Of a DNA stretch of 64,000 nt, positions 38,726 through 48,635 are shown piece after piece. Positions within the stretch are counted from its first letter, which is position 1, and every line of letters begins with the position of its first letter. The position numbers and the translations under genes are program-made. The DNA comes from Bradyrhizobium diazoefficiens. Lineage in GTDB: Bacteria; Pseudomonadota; Alphaproteobacteria; Rhizobiales; Xanthobacteraceae. The stretch lies in contig NZ_CP067041.1 in the NCBI RefSeq assembly GCF_016599855.1, positions 248,001-312,000 on the forward strand, written 5' to 3'. The notes under the pieces are model-generated. The model searched no databases. It saw only the letters and a list, made by a program, of their open reading frames with translations, and had not been told where the DNA came from.

Positions 38726-39538
38726 ATGGCCTATGAGCATATTCTCTACGAGGTGAGCGAGAAGATCGCGACCATCACGCTCAATCGTCCCGACCGCATG
38801 AACGCGTGGACGCCGATTATGGAGCGCGATGTGCGCCACGCGATGGAAGCGTCAAGCGCGGACGACAATGTCCGCGTCATCGTGCTCACCGGCGCGGGCC
38901 GCGCGTTCTGCGCCGGCGCCGACATGGATGCGCTGAAAGGGCTCGATCCCGACGACATCAAGCGCGCCTCGAACCTGCCGCCGTTTGACATGAACCGCCG
39001 TCCGGACTGGCAGACGCGCTACGGCTTCTATCCCTCCATCGGTAAGCCGGTCATCGCGATGCTAAACGGCGCGACTGCCGGCATTGGCCTCGTTCATGCG
39101 CTCTATTGCGACCTGCGCTTTGCTGCCGACAACACGGTGTTCACGACGGCCTTTGCGCGGCGCGGCCTGATCGCCGAGCATGGCATCTCATGGATGCTGC
39201 CGCGCATCGTCGGCCACGCCAATGCGATGGACCTGCTGCTCTCGGCGCGGCGCGTGTCGAGTGACGAGGCGTTACGGATCGGGCTGGTGAATCGGCTCAG
39301 CCCGCCCGAAAAACTTCGCGAAGAGACCTACGCCTATGCCCGCGATCTCGCCGACTTCGTCTCGCCGAGTGCGATGGCGGTGATCAAGCGGCAGCTCTAC
39401 GAGGTGCCGTTCCAGACCCTGGCGGAGGCCACGATCGAGGCGAACAGGGAGATGATGGTGGCGCTGAACGGCGGCGATTTCCGGGAGGGGGTGGCGAGCT
39501 TCATGGAGAAGCGGCCGCCAAGGTTTACGGGGAGGTAG
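38726..39538 (+). CDS. Enoyl-CoA hydratase/isomerase family protein
   Basis: The 270-residue protein has the crotonase fold: ITLNRPDRMNAW, the first oxyanion loop GAGRAFCAGADMDALKG and the second NGATAGIGLVHALYCD, then FARRGLIAEHGISWMLPRIVG, where the Glu of AEHG is a candidate acid/base. Substrate specificity within fatty-acid or amino-acid catabolism is not readable. AGGGAG precedes the ATG with 6-nt spacing. No acyl-CoA dehydrogenase is adjacent; the tRNA-Ala gene is convergent just downstream. Confidence 0.92.
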   Translation: MAYEHILYEVSEKIATITLNRPDRMNAWTPIMERDVRHAMEASSADDNVRVIVLTGAGRAFCAGADMDALKGLDPDDIKRASNLPPFDMNRRPDWQTRYGFYPSIGKPVIAMLNGATAGIGLVHALYCDLRFAADNTVFTTAFARRGLIAEHGISWMLPRIVGHANAMDLLLSARRVSSDEALRIGLVNRLSPPEKLREETYAYARDLADFVSPSAMAVIKRQLYEVPFQTLAEATIEANREMMVALNGGDFREGVASFMEKRPPRFTGR

Positions 39539-39588
39539 GGAGCAGTCTCTGGAGAAGGCCCGCCGTCGCCCTTCGGGCTATGGCGCGG

Positions 39589-39643
39589 CAGCCTTCGCTA
39601 CGAAGCGGCTTACCGAGCCGAAGCAGGCGTAGCCTGCGAAGGC

Positions 39644-39645
<2 letters not shown>
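39589..39645. repeat. Palindromic repeat abutting the tRNA-Ala 3' end
   Basis: CAGCCTTCGC (39589-39598) pairs with GCGAAGGCTG (39636-39645); inside are two smaller hairpins, TTCG-CTA-CGAA and GGCT-TACCG-AGCC. The right arm runs 2 nt into the encoded CCA end of tRNA-Ala. Confidence 0.65.
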
Positions 39646-39719
<74 letters not shown>

Positions 39720-39869
39720 GTTTGCTGACCGCTCTGGTAAACGCGGCCGACAACCGGGCGCCATTTAAGTCCCCGCCAAGGTCAAGTCAAGGACGGCTGT
39801 CACCCGGTTTTAGCCAGGCGCGCACCGACTTCCCTTGTTTGGGTCGAGGGGAACCGATATCTAGCCGTG

Positions 39870-39920
39870 ACCGCCCCAAAACACCGCCCCCAAAGACACT
39901 GCCCCAAGACACTGCCCAAC
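39870..39920. repeat. Imperfect tandem repeat before yggT
   Basis: Four head-to-tail units of 10-15 nt follow the pattern AC(C/T)GCCCC-AA-AC: 39870-39882, 39883-39897, 39898-39910 and a short 39911-39920. They end 27 nt before the yggT start. Confidence 0.6.
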
Positions 39921-39947
39921 GGCACAGGCCCAGAGAGTGTTTCGCTG

Positions 39948-40238
39948 ATGCGCCCGATAGTCTTCATTCTGATCCAGATCATCAATCTGTACATCTACCT
40001 GCTGATCGCATCGGCAATCCTGTCCTGGTTGATCGCATTCAGCGTCGTGAATACCCGCAACCAGTTCGTCGGGGCTGTGTGGGAATTTCTCTATCGGATT
40101 ACCGAACCGGTCCTCGGCCCCATCAGACGCAGGCTACCGCCGATGGGCGGGCTCGATATGTCTCCGATCGTTGCCTTCTTCGTGCTCTGGTTGATTCAGC
40201 TCTATCTCGCCGAGTATGTCTATCCGAACGTGCCGTAG
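39948..40238 (+). CDS. YggT family inner membrane protein
   Basis: The 96-residue protein has two membrane segments (about 5-27 and 73-92) flanking a loop with the family pattern ILSWLIAFSVVN and YRITEPVLGPIRRRLPPMGG. YggT proteins are small inner-membrane proteins linked to cell division or osmotic stress; no reaction is known. It begins a yggT-DUF167-folD row with gaps of 15 and 9 nt, a gene order common in alphaproteobacteria. The ATG at 39948 places the first helix at the N terminus. Confidence 0.92.
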   Translation: MRPIVFILIQIINLYIYLLIASAILSWLIAFSVVNTRNQFVGAVWEFLYRITEPVLGPIRRRLPPMGGLDMSPIVAFFVLWLIQLYLAEYVYPNVP

Positions 40239-40253
40239 GCTGACGGAACCTTG

Positions 40254-40577
40254 ATGGCGCCTTGGCGCATCTCGACCACGGGCGTCAGCATCGCATTGCG
40301 GGTGACGCCGCGCGGCGGACGTGACGGCATCGACGGGATCGAGCAGCTTTCCGACGGCCGCCAGGTGTTGAAGCTACGCGTGCGTGCCATCGCTGATGGC
40401 GGCGAGGCCAATCGCGCGGTCCTGGTGCTGCTGGCGAAGTCGCTTGGCGTGCCCAAGGCCAGCGTCAGTCTGCTGTCGGGGACGACGTCGCGGCTGAAGC
40501 AGATCGCCGTCGAGGGCGATCCGGCACGGCTTGCGGAAGCGCTCAGCATGCTCGCATCGGTCAAATCGAAGGACTAG
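40254..40577 (+). CDS. DUF167 (YggU-like) family protein
   Basis: The 107-residue protein matches DUF167: VSIALRVTPRGGRDGIDG, LKLRVRAIADGGEANRAVLVLLAKSLGVP and SLLSGTTSRLKQIAVEG are the characteristic blocks. Structures of the family show a small alpha/beta fold without a known activity. It is almost always beside yggT. The ATG at 40254 was taken rather than the TTG one codon earlier. It lies in an operon-like row with folD. Confidence 0.92.
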   Translation: MAPWRISTTGVSIALRVTPRGGRDGIDGIEQLSDGRQVLKLRVRAIADGGEANRAVLVLLAKSLGVPKASVSLLSGTTSRLKQIAVEGDPARLAEALSMLASVKSKD

Positions 40578-40586
40578 GGAACTGAT

Positions 40587-41471
40587 ATGACGGCCAAGAT
40601 CATCGACGGAAAAGTCATTGCTGCGGACCTTCGTGCCCGCGTCGCCGACGAGGTCGCTCGCGTCAAGCGCGACCACAATCTGGTGCCCGGCCTCGCGGTG
40701 GTCCTGGTCGGCAACGATCCCGCCAGCGAGGTCTATGTGCGCTCGAAGCACAAGCAGACCCAGGCTGCCGGCATGGCCTCGTTCGAGCACAAGCTGCCTG
40801 CGGACGTATCGCAGGCGGATCTGCTCGCCGTTGTTGCAAAGCTCAACCGCGATCCCGCCGTTCACGGCATTCTCGTACAACTGCCGCTGCCCAAAGGCCT
40901 GGACACCGAGGCCGTGATCAATGCCATCGATCCCGCCAAGGATGTCGATGGCCTGCACCCGAACAATGCCGGCCGGCTTGCCGGCGGGTTCGAGGCGCTG
41001 TCGCCCTGCACGCCGCTCGGCTGCATCATCCTGACCAAGAGCGTGCACGCGTCGCTGCAAGGCATGAACGCCATCGTGATCGGCCGCTCCAATCTGGTCG
41101 GCCGTCCCCTGGTGCAATTGCTGCTGAACGAGAACGCGACGGTGACGATCGCGCATTCACGCTCGCGCGATCTGCCCGGGCTCGTGAAGCGGGCCGATCT
41201 CGTCTACGCCGCTGTCGGCAGACCCGAGATGGTGCGCGGCGACTGGCTGAAGGGCGATGCGACCGTAATCGACGTCGGCATCAATCGCATTCCGCAGGAT
41301 GACGGCAAGACCCGCCTTGTCGGCGATGTCGCCTATCAGGAAGCGCTTGGCGTTGCCGGTGCGGTGACGCCGGTGCCGGGCGGCGTCGGCCAGATGACGG
41401 TCGCCTGCCTGCTCGTGAACACGCTGCGCGCAGCTTGCGCGATCGCGGGCCTGCCGAAGCCGGCGGTGTAG
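40587..41471 (+). CDS. folD: Methylenetetrahydrofolate dehydrogenase / methenyl-THF cyclohydrolase
   Basis: FolD interconverts 5,10-methylene-, methenyl- and 10-formyl-THF, feeding purine synthesis (purH at the left end of the window) and other one-carbon reactions. The 294-residue product has the catalytic YVRSKHKQ (Lys), [15 protein letters not shown], the NADP-site [11 protein letters not shown] and the closing [10 protein letters not shown]. Length is normal. It ends the yggT-DUF167-folD row; a multi-hairpin repeat follows and separates it from the convergent ppa. Confidence 0.98.
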   Translation: MTAKIIDGKVIAADLRARVADEVARVKRDHNLVPGLAVVLVGNDPASEVYVRSKHKQTQAAGMASFEHKLPADVSQADLLAVVAKLNRDPAVHGILVQLPLPKGLDTEAVINAIDPAKDVDGLHPNNAGRLAGGFEALSPCTPLGCIILTKSVHASLQGMNAIVIGRSNLVGRPLVQLLLNENATVTIAHSRSRDLPGLVKRADLVYAAVGRPEMVRGDWLKGDATVIDVGINRIPQDDGKTRLVGDVAYQEALGVAGAVTPVPGGVGQMTVACLLVNTLRAACAIAGLPKPAV

Positions 41472-41476
41472 TGATC

Positions 41477-41560
41477 CGTCGTTCCGGGGCGGCTCGAAGA
41501 GCCGAACCCGGAATCTCGAGATTCCGGATTCGATGCTAACGCATCGCTCCGGAATGACGA
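41477..41560. repeat. Multi-hairpin palindromic repeat, copy C1
   Basis: Outer arms CGTCGTTCCGGGGC and GCTCCGGAATGACG pair imperfectly. Inside are three hairpins: GGCTC-GAA-GAGCC, a long one centred on CGGAATCTCGAGATTCCG, and CGATGC-TAAC-GCATCG. Reverse-complemented, it aligns closely with copy C3 at 59484. It lies between convergent folD and ppa. Confidence 0.8.
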
Positions 41561-41568
41561 TTACGTCG

Positions 41569-42102
41569 TCACTTCTTTTTCTTCTCGCGTTCGATGCCTT
41601 CGAGGATCAGCTTCTGGGCTTCCTCGGCGCCGCCCCAGCGCAGGATCTTCACCCATTTGCCGGGCTCGAGATCCTTGTAGTGCTCGAAGAAGTGCTGGAT
41701 CTGCTGCAGCGTGATATCCGGCAGATCGGAATACGACTTCACCTTGTCGTAGCGCTGCGTCAGCTTTGACGACGGCACCGCCAGAATCTTCTCGTCGCCG
41801 CCGGCCTCGTCTTCCATGAACAGCACGCCGACCGGGCGGACGCTCATGACGGCGCCGGGGATGATGGCGCGGGTGTTGACGATCAGGACGTCGCAGGGGT
41901 CGCCGTCATCGGACAGGGTGTGCGGGATGAAGCCGTAGTTACCGGGATAACGCATCGGCGTGTAGAGGAAGCGATCGACCACCAGCGTGCCGGCGTCCTT
42001 GTCCATCTCGTATTTGATCGGCTCGCCGCCCACGGGGACTTCGATGATGACGTTGACGTCGTGGGGTACGTTTTTTCCGATCGAGACCGCGTCGATACGC
42101 AT
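41569..42102 (-). CDS. ppa: Inorganic pyrophosphatase (soluble, family I)
   Basis: Ppa hydrolyses pyrophosphate and pulls biosynthetic reactions forward, including sulfate activation and acetyl-CoA synthesis, both encoded in this window. The 177-residue protein has the family I active-site signature [10 protein letters not shown] and the blocks [20 protein letters not shown] and the C-terminal [16 protein letters not shown]. The Lys-rich tail (EKKKK) is usual. It is convergent with folD. Confidence 0.98.
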   Translation of the reverse strand: MRIDAVSIGKNVPHDVNVIIEVPVGGEPIKYEMDKDAGTLVVDRFLYTPMRYPGNYGFIPHTLSDDGDPCDVLIVNTRAIIPGAVMSVRPVGVLFMEDEAGGDEKILAVPSSKLTQRYDKVKSYSDLPDITLQQIQHFFEHYKDLEPGKWVKILRWGGAEEAQKLILEGIEREKKKK

Positions 42103-42282
42103 TCAGAAGGCTCCGTTGTTGCCGGGGTTCAATCGCGCCCGGCAGCGATTTTGGCGCTGTCATACGCGGGCTTGGCCCGCTGATCCATGCTGTTTTTGTG
42201 AAATAATGAATCCAGCGATCACCGGCGCAAAAGCCGGGCGGTATCGCGGAAGGGAAACGCTGCCGGTGAAGGTTTCAGCAGC

Positions 42283-42792
42283 TCAATTGGTCCACGCGAA
42301 GGCGACCTTGTCGAGCGCCTTCGGCCCGAACCGCTCCGAAGAGCGTGCCACCATGCGGCCGCCCAAGGCGCGGTAGAACTCGGTCGCCGGATCGTTGTCC
42401 GAGAGCGCCCAGACCACCATACTCTTCAGATTGCTCTGCATGAGGTCGCGGCGGGCGGCGGCGAACAGGCGGCGGCCGAAGCCGAGGCCCTGGAATTCCG
42501 GACGCAGGTAAAGCTCGTAGATCTCGCCATCGAAGTGCAGGCTGCGGGCGCGGTTGCGGCCGTAGTTGGCGTAGCCCGCGACCTTGTCGCCGAACACGAG
42601 CACGCTGACGCGGCTGCCCTTGCGGATCGCGCTGTCCCACCACTGCGGACCGCGGCGGTTGATCAGCTTCTCCAGCTCGGCGCCGGGAATGATGCCCTGA
42701 TAGGCCGAACGCCAGGCTTCGTCATGGGTGGACGCCACCGCAGTTGCATCTGCAGCTTTGGCCGGCCGGACCTCGATCAGGGTTGTGCTCAT
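42283..42792 (-). CDS. GNAT family N-acetyltransferase
   Basis: The 169-residue protein has the GNAT core: VRPAKAADATAVASTHDEAW at the start, the beta4 strand IYELYLRPEFQGLGFGRRLF with the acetyl-CoA loop (Q-G-L-G-F-G-R), and NDPATEFYRALGG near the end. The acceptor amine is not readable. The ATG at 42792 begins directly at the domain; 12 extra codons upstream are open but unlike the family. No clear partner gene; ppa lies downstream on the same strand 180 nt away. Confidence 0.9.
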   Translation of the reverse strand: MSTTLIEVRPAKAADATAVASTHDEAWRSAYQGIIPGAELEKLINRRGPQWWDSAIRKGSRVSVLVFGDKVAGYANYGRNRARSLHFDGEIYELYLRPEFQGLGFGRRLFAAARRDLMQSNLKSMVVWALSDNDPATEFYRALGGRMVARSSERFGPKALDKVAFAWTN

Positions 42793-43057
42793 GGACGCGA
42801 TCAAACCAAGTCGCCGCGCCGGCGGCAAGACCTATCGTTAATTATCGGTTAACCTGTGGACTTTCTGCATCAGTATTTTAACCATGTTGTGCCGAAAAAA
42901 GACAAGAGGCCATTTCGAGCGGCAAAGGATCTGCCATGCGCCGGTGCAAAACTCCGACGCCGCAACGAATGAACGGCGATAGCAACGCAGATAGTCCGCT
43001 CAGAGTGATTCGTTCCGACTAGTCTTTCCCTGCGTCACCCGTGTTCTTCGGCAACTC

Positions 43058-43957
43058 ATGCGGCTCCTCCATACCTTTGCCCTTCTGGCTCTGCTGTCCC
43101 TGCTGACGGCGCCATCTCTGTGCGCTCAGGTCATGCTTGGGTCATCGGGTGCAGAGGGCGAGCCGTTCCGCCGCCAGCAATGGCGCGTGCCGTCGCCGGA
43201 TACCGACATTGCGGCGCGCGCGCTGCTGTTTCGTCCCGTCGGCGCCGGCCCGTTCCGGCTTGCGCTGATCGCACATGCTTCGACGCAGAACGTGCTGCGT
43301 CGCGCGCAAATGCCGCAGCCGGAATATCGCGCGCTCGCAGCCTTTCTCGTCGCGCGCGGTTTTGCCGTGCTGGTGCCGGAGCGGCTCGGCCATGGTGCGA
43401 CCGGCGGCCGCTATGTCGAGGATCAGGGCGGCTGCGACGAAGCCGATTACGCACGGGCCGGCCGCGCCACCGCGGAGGAAATTTCGCTCGCACTGGATTA
43501 TCTGCAAAAGCAGGATTTTATTCGCAAGGCTGGCGCGGTCGTGATCGGTCATTCGGCGGGCGGTTGGGGTGCGCTCGCACTTGCGAGCGTCGATCCGAAA
43601 GCGATCTCCACGATCACAGTATTTGCGCCCGGGCGCGGCGGTCATGCCAATGACGAACCGAACAAAGTCTGTGCGCCACATACGCTCCTTAGCGCCGCTG
43701 CCGAATTCGGCAAGGCGGCGCGCATTCCCGTCACATCGCTGGTTGCGGCCAATGACAGCTATTTTGCACCGGCATTTTCGAAAGAGCTCGCGGACGCCTT
43801 TCGCAGCGGCGGCGGCAGGGACGATTTTCGAACGCTGCCGGCCGTAGGCAGCGAGGGCCATTGGATGATCGAGACGGAGGCTGGCGTTCAGGCCGCAAGC
43901 AGCACGCTTGCGCGTGCGCTGAACCTGCTCAAGCCCAAAGCGACCAAGCAGCCATGA
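43058..43957 (+). CDS. Secreted alpha/beta hydrolase (dienelactone hydrolase-like)
   Basis: The 299-residue protein has a Sec signal (LLHTFALLALLSLLTAPSLCAQ) and an alpha/beta hydrolase fold with the nucleophile elbow GHSAGGWG; NDSYFAP supplies a likely acid and GSEGHWM the His. It resembles the dienelactone-hydrolase/acetylxylan-esterase-like group. The substrate is unknown. Its stop overlaps the start of the DUF2269 gene in an ATGA arrangement, so the pair is translationally coupled. Confidence 0.88.
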   Translation: MRLLHTFALLALLSLLTAPSLCAQVMLGSSGAEGEPFRRQQWRVPSPDTDIAARALLFRPVGAGPFRLALIAHASTQNVLRRAQMPQPEYRALAAFLVARGFAVLVPERLGHGATGGRYVEDQGGCDEADYARAGRATAEEISLALDYLQKQDFIRKAGAVVIGHSAGGWGALALASVDPKAISTITVFAPGRGGHANDEPNKVCAPHTLLSAAAEFGKAARIPVTSLVAANDSYFAPAFSKELADAFRSGGGRDDFRTLPAVGSEGHWMIETEAGVQAASSTLARALNLLKPKATKQP

Positions 43958-44421
43958 CGCTGTATTTCCTGGTCAAGTTTCTTCACGTGCTCGGCGCCAT
44001 CGTCATTCTCGGCACCGGAACCGGCATCGCCTTCTTCATGCTGATGGCGCATCGCACGAACGATGCGGACTTCATCGCGCGCACGGCCTCGGTGGTGGTG
44101 ATTGCAGATGCGATCTTCACGTTCTCGGCCGTGATCCTGCAACCGGTCACGGGCGGGTTGCTGATGATGCTCTCGGCCACTGATATCACCGAGCGCTGGA
44201 TCCTCGCCTCGCTCGTGCTCTATGCCGTCGCCGGCGTGTTCTGGATCCCCGTCATCTTCATGCAGATCGAGATGCGCGATCTCGCGCGCAAGGCCGCCGG
44301 GCAGCAAGTCGCGCTGCCGGAGCGCTACTTCGTTCTGTTCCGCCGCTGGTTCGCGTTCGGCTTTCCAGGCTTCGGCGCCACGATGGCGATCCTCTGGCTG
44401 ATGATCGCAAAACCGTTTTGA
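43954..44421 (+). CDS. DUF2269 family membrane protein
   Basis: The 155-residue protein has four membrane segments (about 5-27, 48-72, 79-103 and 132-153) and the family start FLVKFLHVLGAIVILGTGTG; the conserved His in the first helix and the TRWILAS-like ERWILAS block fit DUF2269, a family of small integral membrane proteins of unknown role, sometimes likened to heme/copper-associated CopD-type proteins. It overlaps the preceding hydrolase gene by 4 nt. The epimerase pseudogene starts 8 nt later. Confidence 0.85.
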   Translation: MTLYFLVKFLHVLGAIVILGTGTGIAFFMLMAHRTNDADFIARTASVVVIADAIFTFSAVILQPVTGGLLMMLSATDITERWILASLVLYAVAGVFWIPVIFMQIEMRDLARKAAGQQVALPERYFVLFRRWFAFGFPGFGATMAILWLMIAKPF

Positions 44422-44429
44422 AAGACGCG

Positions 44430-44587
44430 ATGAACCCGCGAAGCATTTTGGTGCTCGGCGCCTCCGGCCTGATCGGCCGCTTCGTCGCCGACGATTTACG
44501 CGCGCGAGGGTTTCGCGTGGTCGCCTTGCGCGCAGCCTGTCGCCGGCGCAGAAGATGAGCGCACTCGATATCGAGCTGCATCGCTGA
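44430..44587 (+). pseudogene. Truncated, frameshifted NAD(P)-dependent epimerase/SDR gene
   Basis: An ATG at 44430 opens a Rossmann start, SILVLGASGLIGRFVADDLR, then GFRVVAL, but the frame stops at 44556-44558 after 42 codons. Adding one base near 44528 continues it as ARSLSPAQKMSALDIELHR, ending at a TGA at 44585-44587 that overlaps the next gene's ATG. Full-length extended-SDR proteins run to several hundred residues, so nearly all of the gene is gone. The join is directly at the DCC gene start. This is read as a one-base deletion plus a large internal/3' deletion. Confidence 0.7.
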
Positions 44588-44994
44588 TGCCAAAATGGTC
44601 CGATGACGACGTGATCCTGTTCGACGGCGTCTGCATCTTTTGCTCGCGCTGGGTGAGGTTCGTTGCTGCGCGCGACACGGCAAAGCGATTTCGCTTCACA
44701 CCAATCCAGTCGGAGTACGGGACGAAGCTCGCGCGCACGTTCGGCATCGACCCGGACGATCCCGATACCAATGCCGTGGTCCATGGCGACGAAGTGTTCT
44801 TGAAGTCAGACGCAGCGCTGACGGTGCTGTCGCAGCTTCCCGGCTGGGGCTGGGTGCGCGCGCTGTTCGTTGTGCCGAAACCGCTGCGGAATGCGCTCTA
44901 CAGCCTCATCGCGCGCAACCGCTATCGCATCTTCGGCAAGTACGATTCGTGCTTCGTGCCGGATGCGGATTTGCGGGCACGGGTGATCGAGTAA
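44587..44994 (+). CDS. DCC family thiol-disulfide oxidoreductase-like protein (DUF393)
   Basis: The 135-residue protein begins with the DUF393 signature ILFDGVCIFCSRWVRFV, where Asp and Cys-x-x-Cys give the family its name (DxxCxxC). These are thioredoxin-fold proteins predicted to be thiol-disulfide oxidoreductases. A C-terminal block YSLIARNRYRIFGKYDSCFVP is also typical. No signal peptide. It overlaps the dead epimerase reading frame, and its translation may formerly have been coupled to it. A B-family repeat begins at its stop codon. Confidence 0.9.
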   Translation: MPKWSDDDVILFDGVCIFCSRWVRFVAARDTAKRFRFTPIQSEYGTKLARTFGIDPDDPDTNAVVHGDEVFLKSDAALTVLSQLPGWGWVRALFVVPKPLRNALYSLIARNRYRIFGKYDSCFVPDADLRARVIE

Positions 44995-45069
44995 TTCGAG
45001 CGCAGCGAAGCAATCCAGAATCGTTCCGCAGCGGCAGCCTGGATTGCTTCGCTGCGCTCGCAATGACGG
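44995..45069. repeat. Palindromic repeat of the B family, copy B2
   Basis: CGAGCGCAGCGAAGCAATCC pairs with the reverse complement on the right, ending CTCGCAATGACGG. The left tip is shortened where it meets the stop codon of the DCC gene (TAA at 44992-44994). It lies between convergent genes. Confidence 0.8.
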
Positions 45070-45078
45070 TGTGTGCGG

Positions 45079-46323
45079 CTAGGATTTGCGCAGAGCCGCC
45101 AGCACTTCCCCTGCCGCCCGCTCGCCCGAGTCCCTTGCCCCATGCGCCGTCGAGAAGAAGTTGGGCGAGGTCGCTTCGCCCGCGAAGAACAATCGCCCAT
45201 CCACGGGCGCGGCGAGCACCGCACGGGCACCGGAATGGCCCGGCAGCGCGTGCGAATAGGAGCCTCTGGCGAAGGGGTCCTTTGCCCAGCGGGATTCTGC
45301 CAGCGGCTTGAGCTTGCGGCGGATGTCGTTGCCGAGATAATCGGCGATCTCGTTGATGCTCTGAGCGGCGAAGGCGCCATCGCCGCCATCCTCCAACTCC
45401 CTGGCAAAGCGGCCACCGAAAAAGCCCTCGATGCAGGGTTGGCCGAACGGACGAATGTGGTAGGTGCCCATCGCGGTGCGCATGGTGGCGCCGCGCAGAT
45501 TGCCTTCCTTCGGGAAGGCTTCGGCATCAGCGAGCGCCAGCGTCACCTTGTCGTCGACGCCGAGCGGCAGGCCGCGCGCGGCATCGAGCTTGGCGGGCAG
45601 GGGCGGCGAGAACCGGATCGCTTCGTCCGCGATCAGGTTGGTCGGAACTGTGATGACCACCTTCTCCGCGGTGAGCGTGCCCAGCGACGTCTCGAGGCGG
45701 ATGCGTGTGCCGGAATGGTCGATCAGGGCAACATTGCAGTTGAGCACCACAGGCGCAGTCGCGCCGTAGGCTGCGACCAGTGCGCCATACCCGGCCCGCA
45801 CGCGCCAATTGAAGTAAGTGTCCTCGTAAGCCTCCATGTCGAAGATCGAGACCTGATCGAGCTCGCAGCCGTTCACATAAGTCGAGACCGCATCGATCAT
45901 CGGATTCCAGGGATTGCCAGGCTCGAGATAGCGGTCGGCCGCCTGGTCCTCGCCATTTGCCGCTGCGTCCCAGAGACGCTCGTAGAATTCGTCGATCGCG
46001 TGCACGAAGGCCTTGCGCTCATCCTCGGGGAATACGTCGCCAAAAGCGCGATCGCCCCAGGGCGGCAGATCGGTGTTGAGCTCGAACTTGAGCCGCTGGG
46101 CAATCGGGACAAAGGAATTTTTGTCCGCCGAATGCAGCCAGCCGCAGCCGACGTCGAAGGTCACGTCAGGCGAGGCCTGCACCGTCCAGGCGCGCCCGCC
46201 GATGCGGTCCCGCGCTTCCAGCACGATCACGGACAGGCCGGAGCCTTGCAGCGCGTGCGCCGCGCCCAGCCCGGCAGCGCCTGCACCGATGATCGCGACG
46301 TCGACGGAGGAGGGAAGGGACAT
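45079..46323 (-). CDS. FAD-dependent flavin amine oxidase
   Basis: The 414-residue protein has the FAD-binding start VAIIGAGAAGLGAAHALQGS, GGRAWTV after the second strand, and the closing FAD motif RLFFAGEATSPNFFSTAHGA with GERAA. This is the monoamine-oxidase/polyamine-oxidase superfamily. The substrate-binding middle (about 90-300) gives no clear substrate. No signal peptide is visible. It is convergent with the DCC gene, and a D-family repeat lies upstream between it and typA. Confidence 0.92.
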   Translation of the reverse strand: MSLPSSVDVAIIGAGAAGLGAAHALQGSGLSVIVLEARDRIGGRAWTVQASPDVTFDVGCGWLHSADKNSFVPIAQRLKFELNTDLPPWGDRAFGDVFPEDERKAFVHAIDEFYERLWDAAANGEDQAADRYLEPGNPWNPMIDAVSTYVNGCELDQVSIFDMEAYEDTYFNWRVRAGYGALVAAYGATAPVVLNCNVALIDHSGTRIRLETSLGTLTAEKVVITVPTNLIADEAIRFSPPLPAKLDAARGLPLGVDDKVTLALADAEAFPKEGNLRGATMRTAMGTYHIRPFGQPCIEGFFGGRFARELEDGGDGAFAAQSINEIADYLGNDIRRKLKPLAESRWAKDPFARGSYSHALPGHSGARAVLAAPVDGRLFFAGEATSPNFFSTAHGARDSGERAAGEVLAALRKS

Positions 46324-46376
46324 GGGTGGGCTCTAGCATGTTCGTGCAGTGTGCTGAAGCCGGCCAGATATGCCGC

Positions 46377-46515
46377 TCTCGTGTCCCGGACGCGGTGCGG
46401 CGTGTAACGCCGCTCCGCAGAGCCGGGACCCAAGGTGACGTGCGGGCGGTGAGAACGTCTGGGCCCCGGCTCAACAGCGCATCACTATCGTGCTGCGCTG
46501 CGTCCGGGGCACGGA
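46377..46515. repeat. Long palindromic repeat, copy D2
   Basis: The left side TCTCGTGTCCCGGACGC and the right GCGTCCGGGGCACGGA are imperfect reverse complements; GCAGAGCCGGGACCCA faces GGGCCCCGGCTC inside. The 139-bp element is related to D1 at 15228. It lies between typA and the amine oxidase gene. Confidence 0.7.
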
Positions 46516-46526
46516 GGGGGGCCGCC

Positions 46527-48353
<1,827 letters not shown>

Positions 48354-48462
48354 AAGTGAGCTTCTTTGCGGTCGGACAATGGGTTAAGCGCGATCTCGCC
48401 GGTCAAGCCGGGACCTCTTCACGGACAACGCTGAAACGTGGAAAACGGGGCCTGTTACGCCC

Positions 48463-48491
48463 AAAAAGGAAACCCGGCCATATCGACCGGG
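48463..48491 (-). terminator. Rho-independent terminator after the Crp/Fnr gene
   Basis: On the minus strand CCCGG-TCGATATGG-CCGGG forms a hairpin (48473-48491) followed by TTTCCTTTTTGG. It lies downstream of the Crp/Fnr gene and before typA. A second hairpin of the same kind is at about 48574-48590. Confidence 0.6.
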
Positions 48492-48635
48492 CACCCCATG
48501 CGTTTGCGCCGCAATATAAGCAAAAAACGCCAAAAAACAATGCGTTCTTTCGAGGTTGGTTGATTGTATTTTGCCCGGGAATCACCGGGGGTTAGGAACG
48601 ATTGGGCTCCTAAACCGGCTGTCGGTGCCCGATGG

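Noticed and set aside
45073..46407. A 444-codon plus-strand frame over the amine oxidase gene
   Set aside because: It mirrors the amine oxidase gene on the other strand, which has complete FAD motifs.
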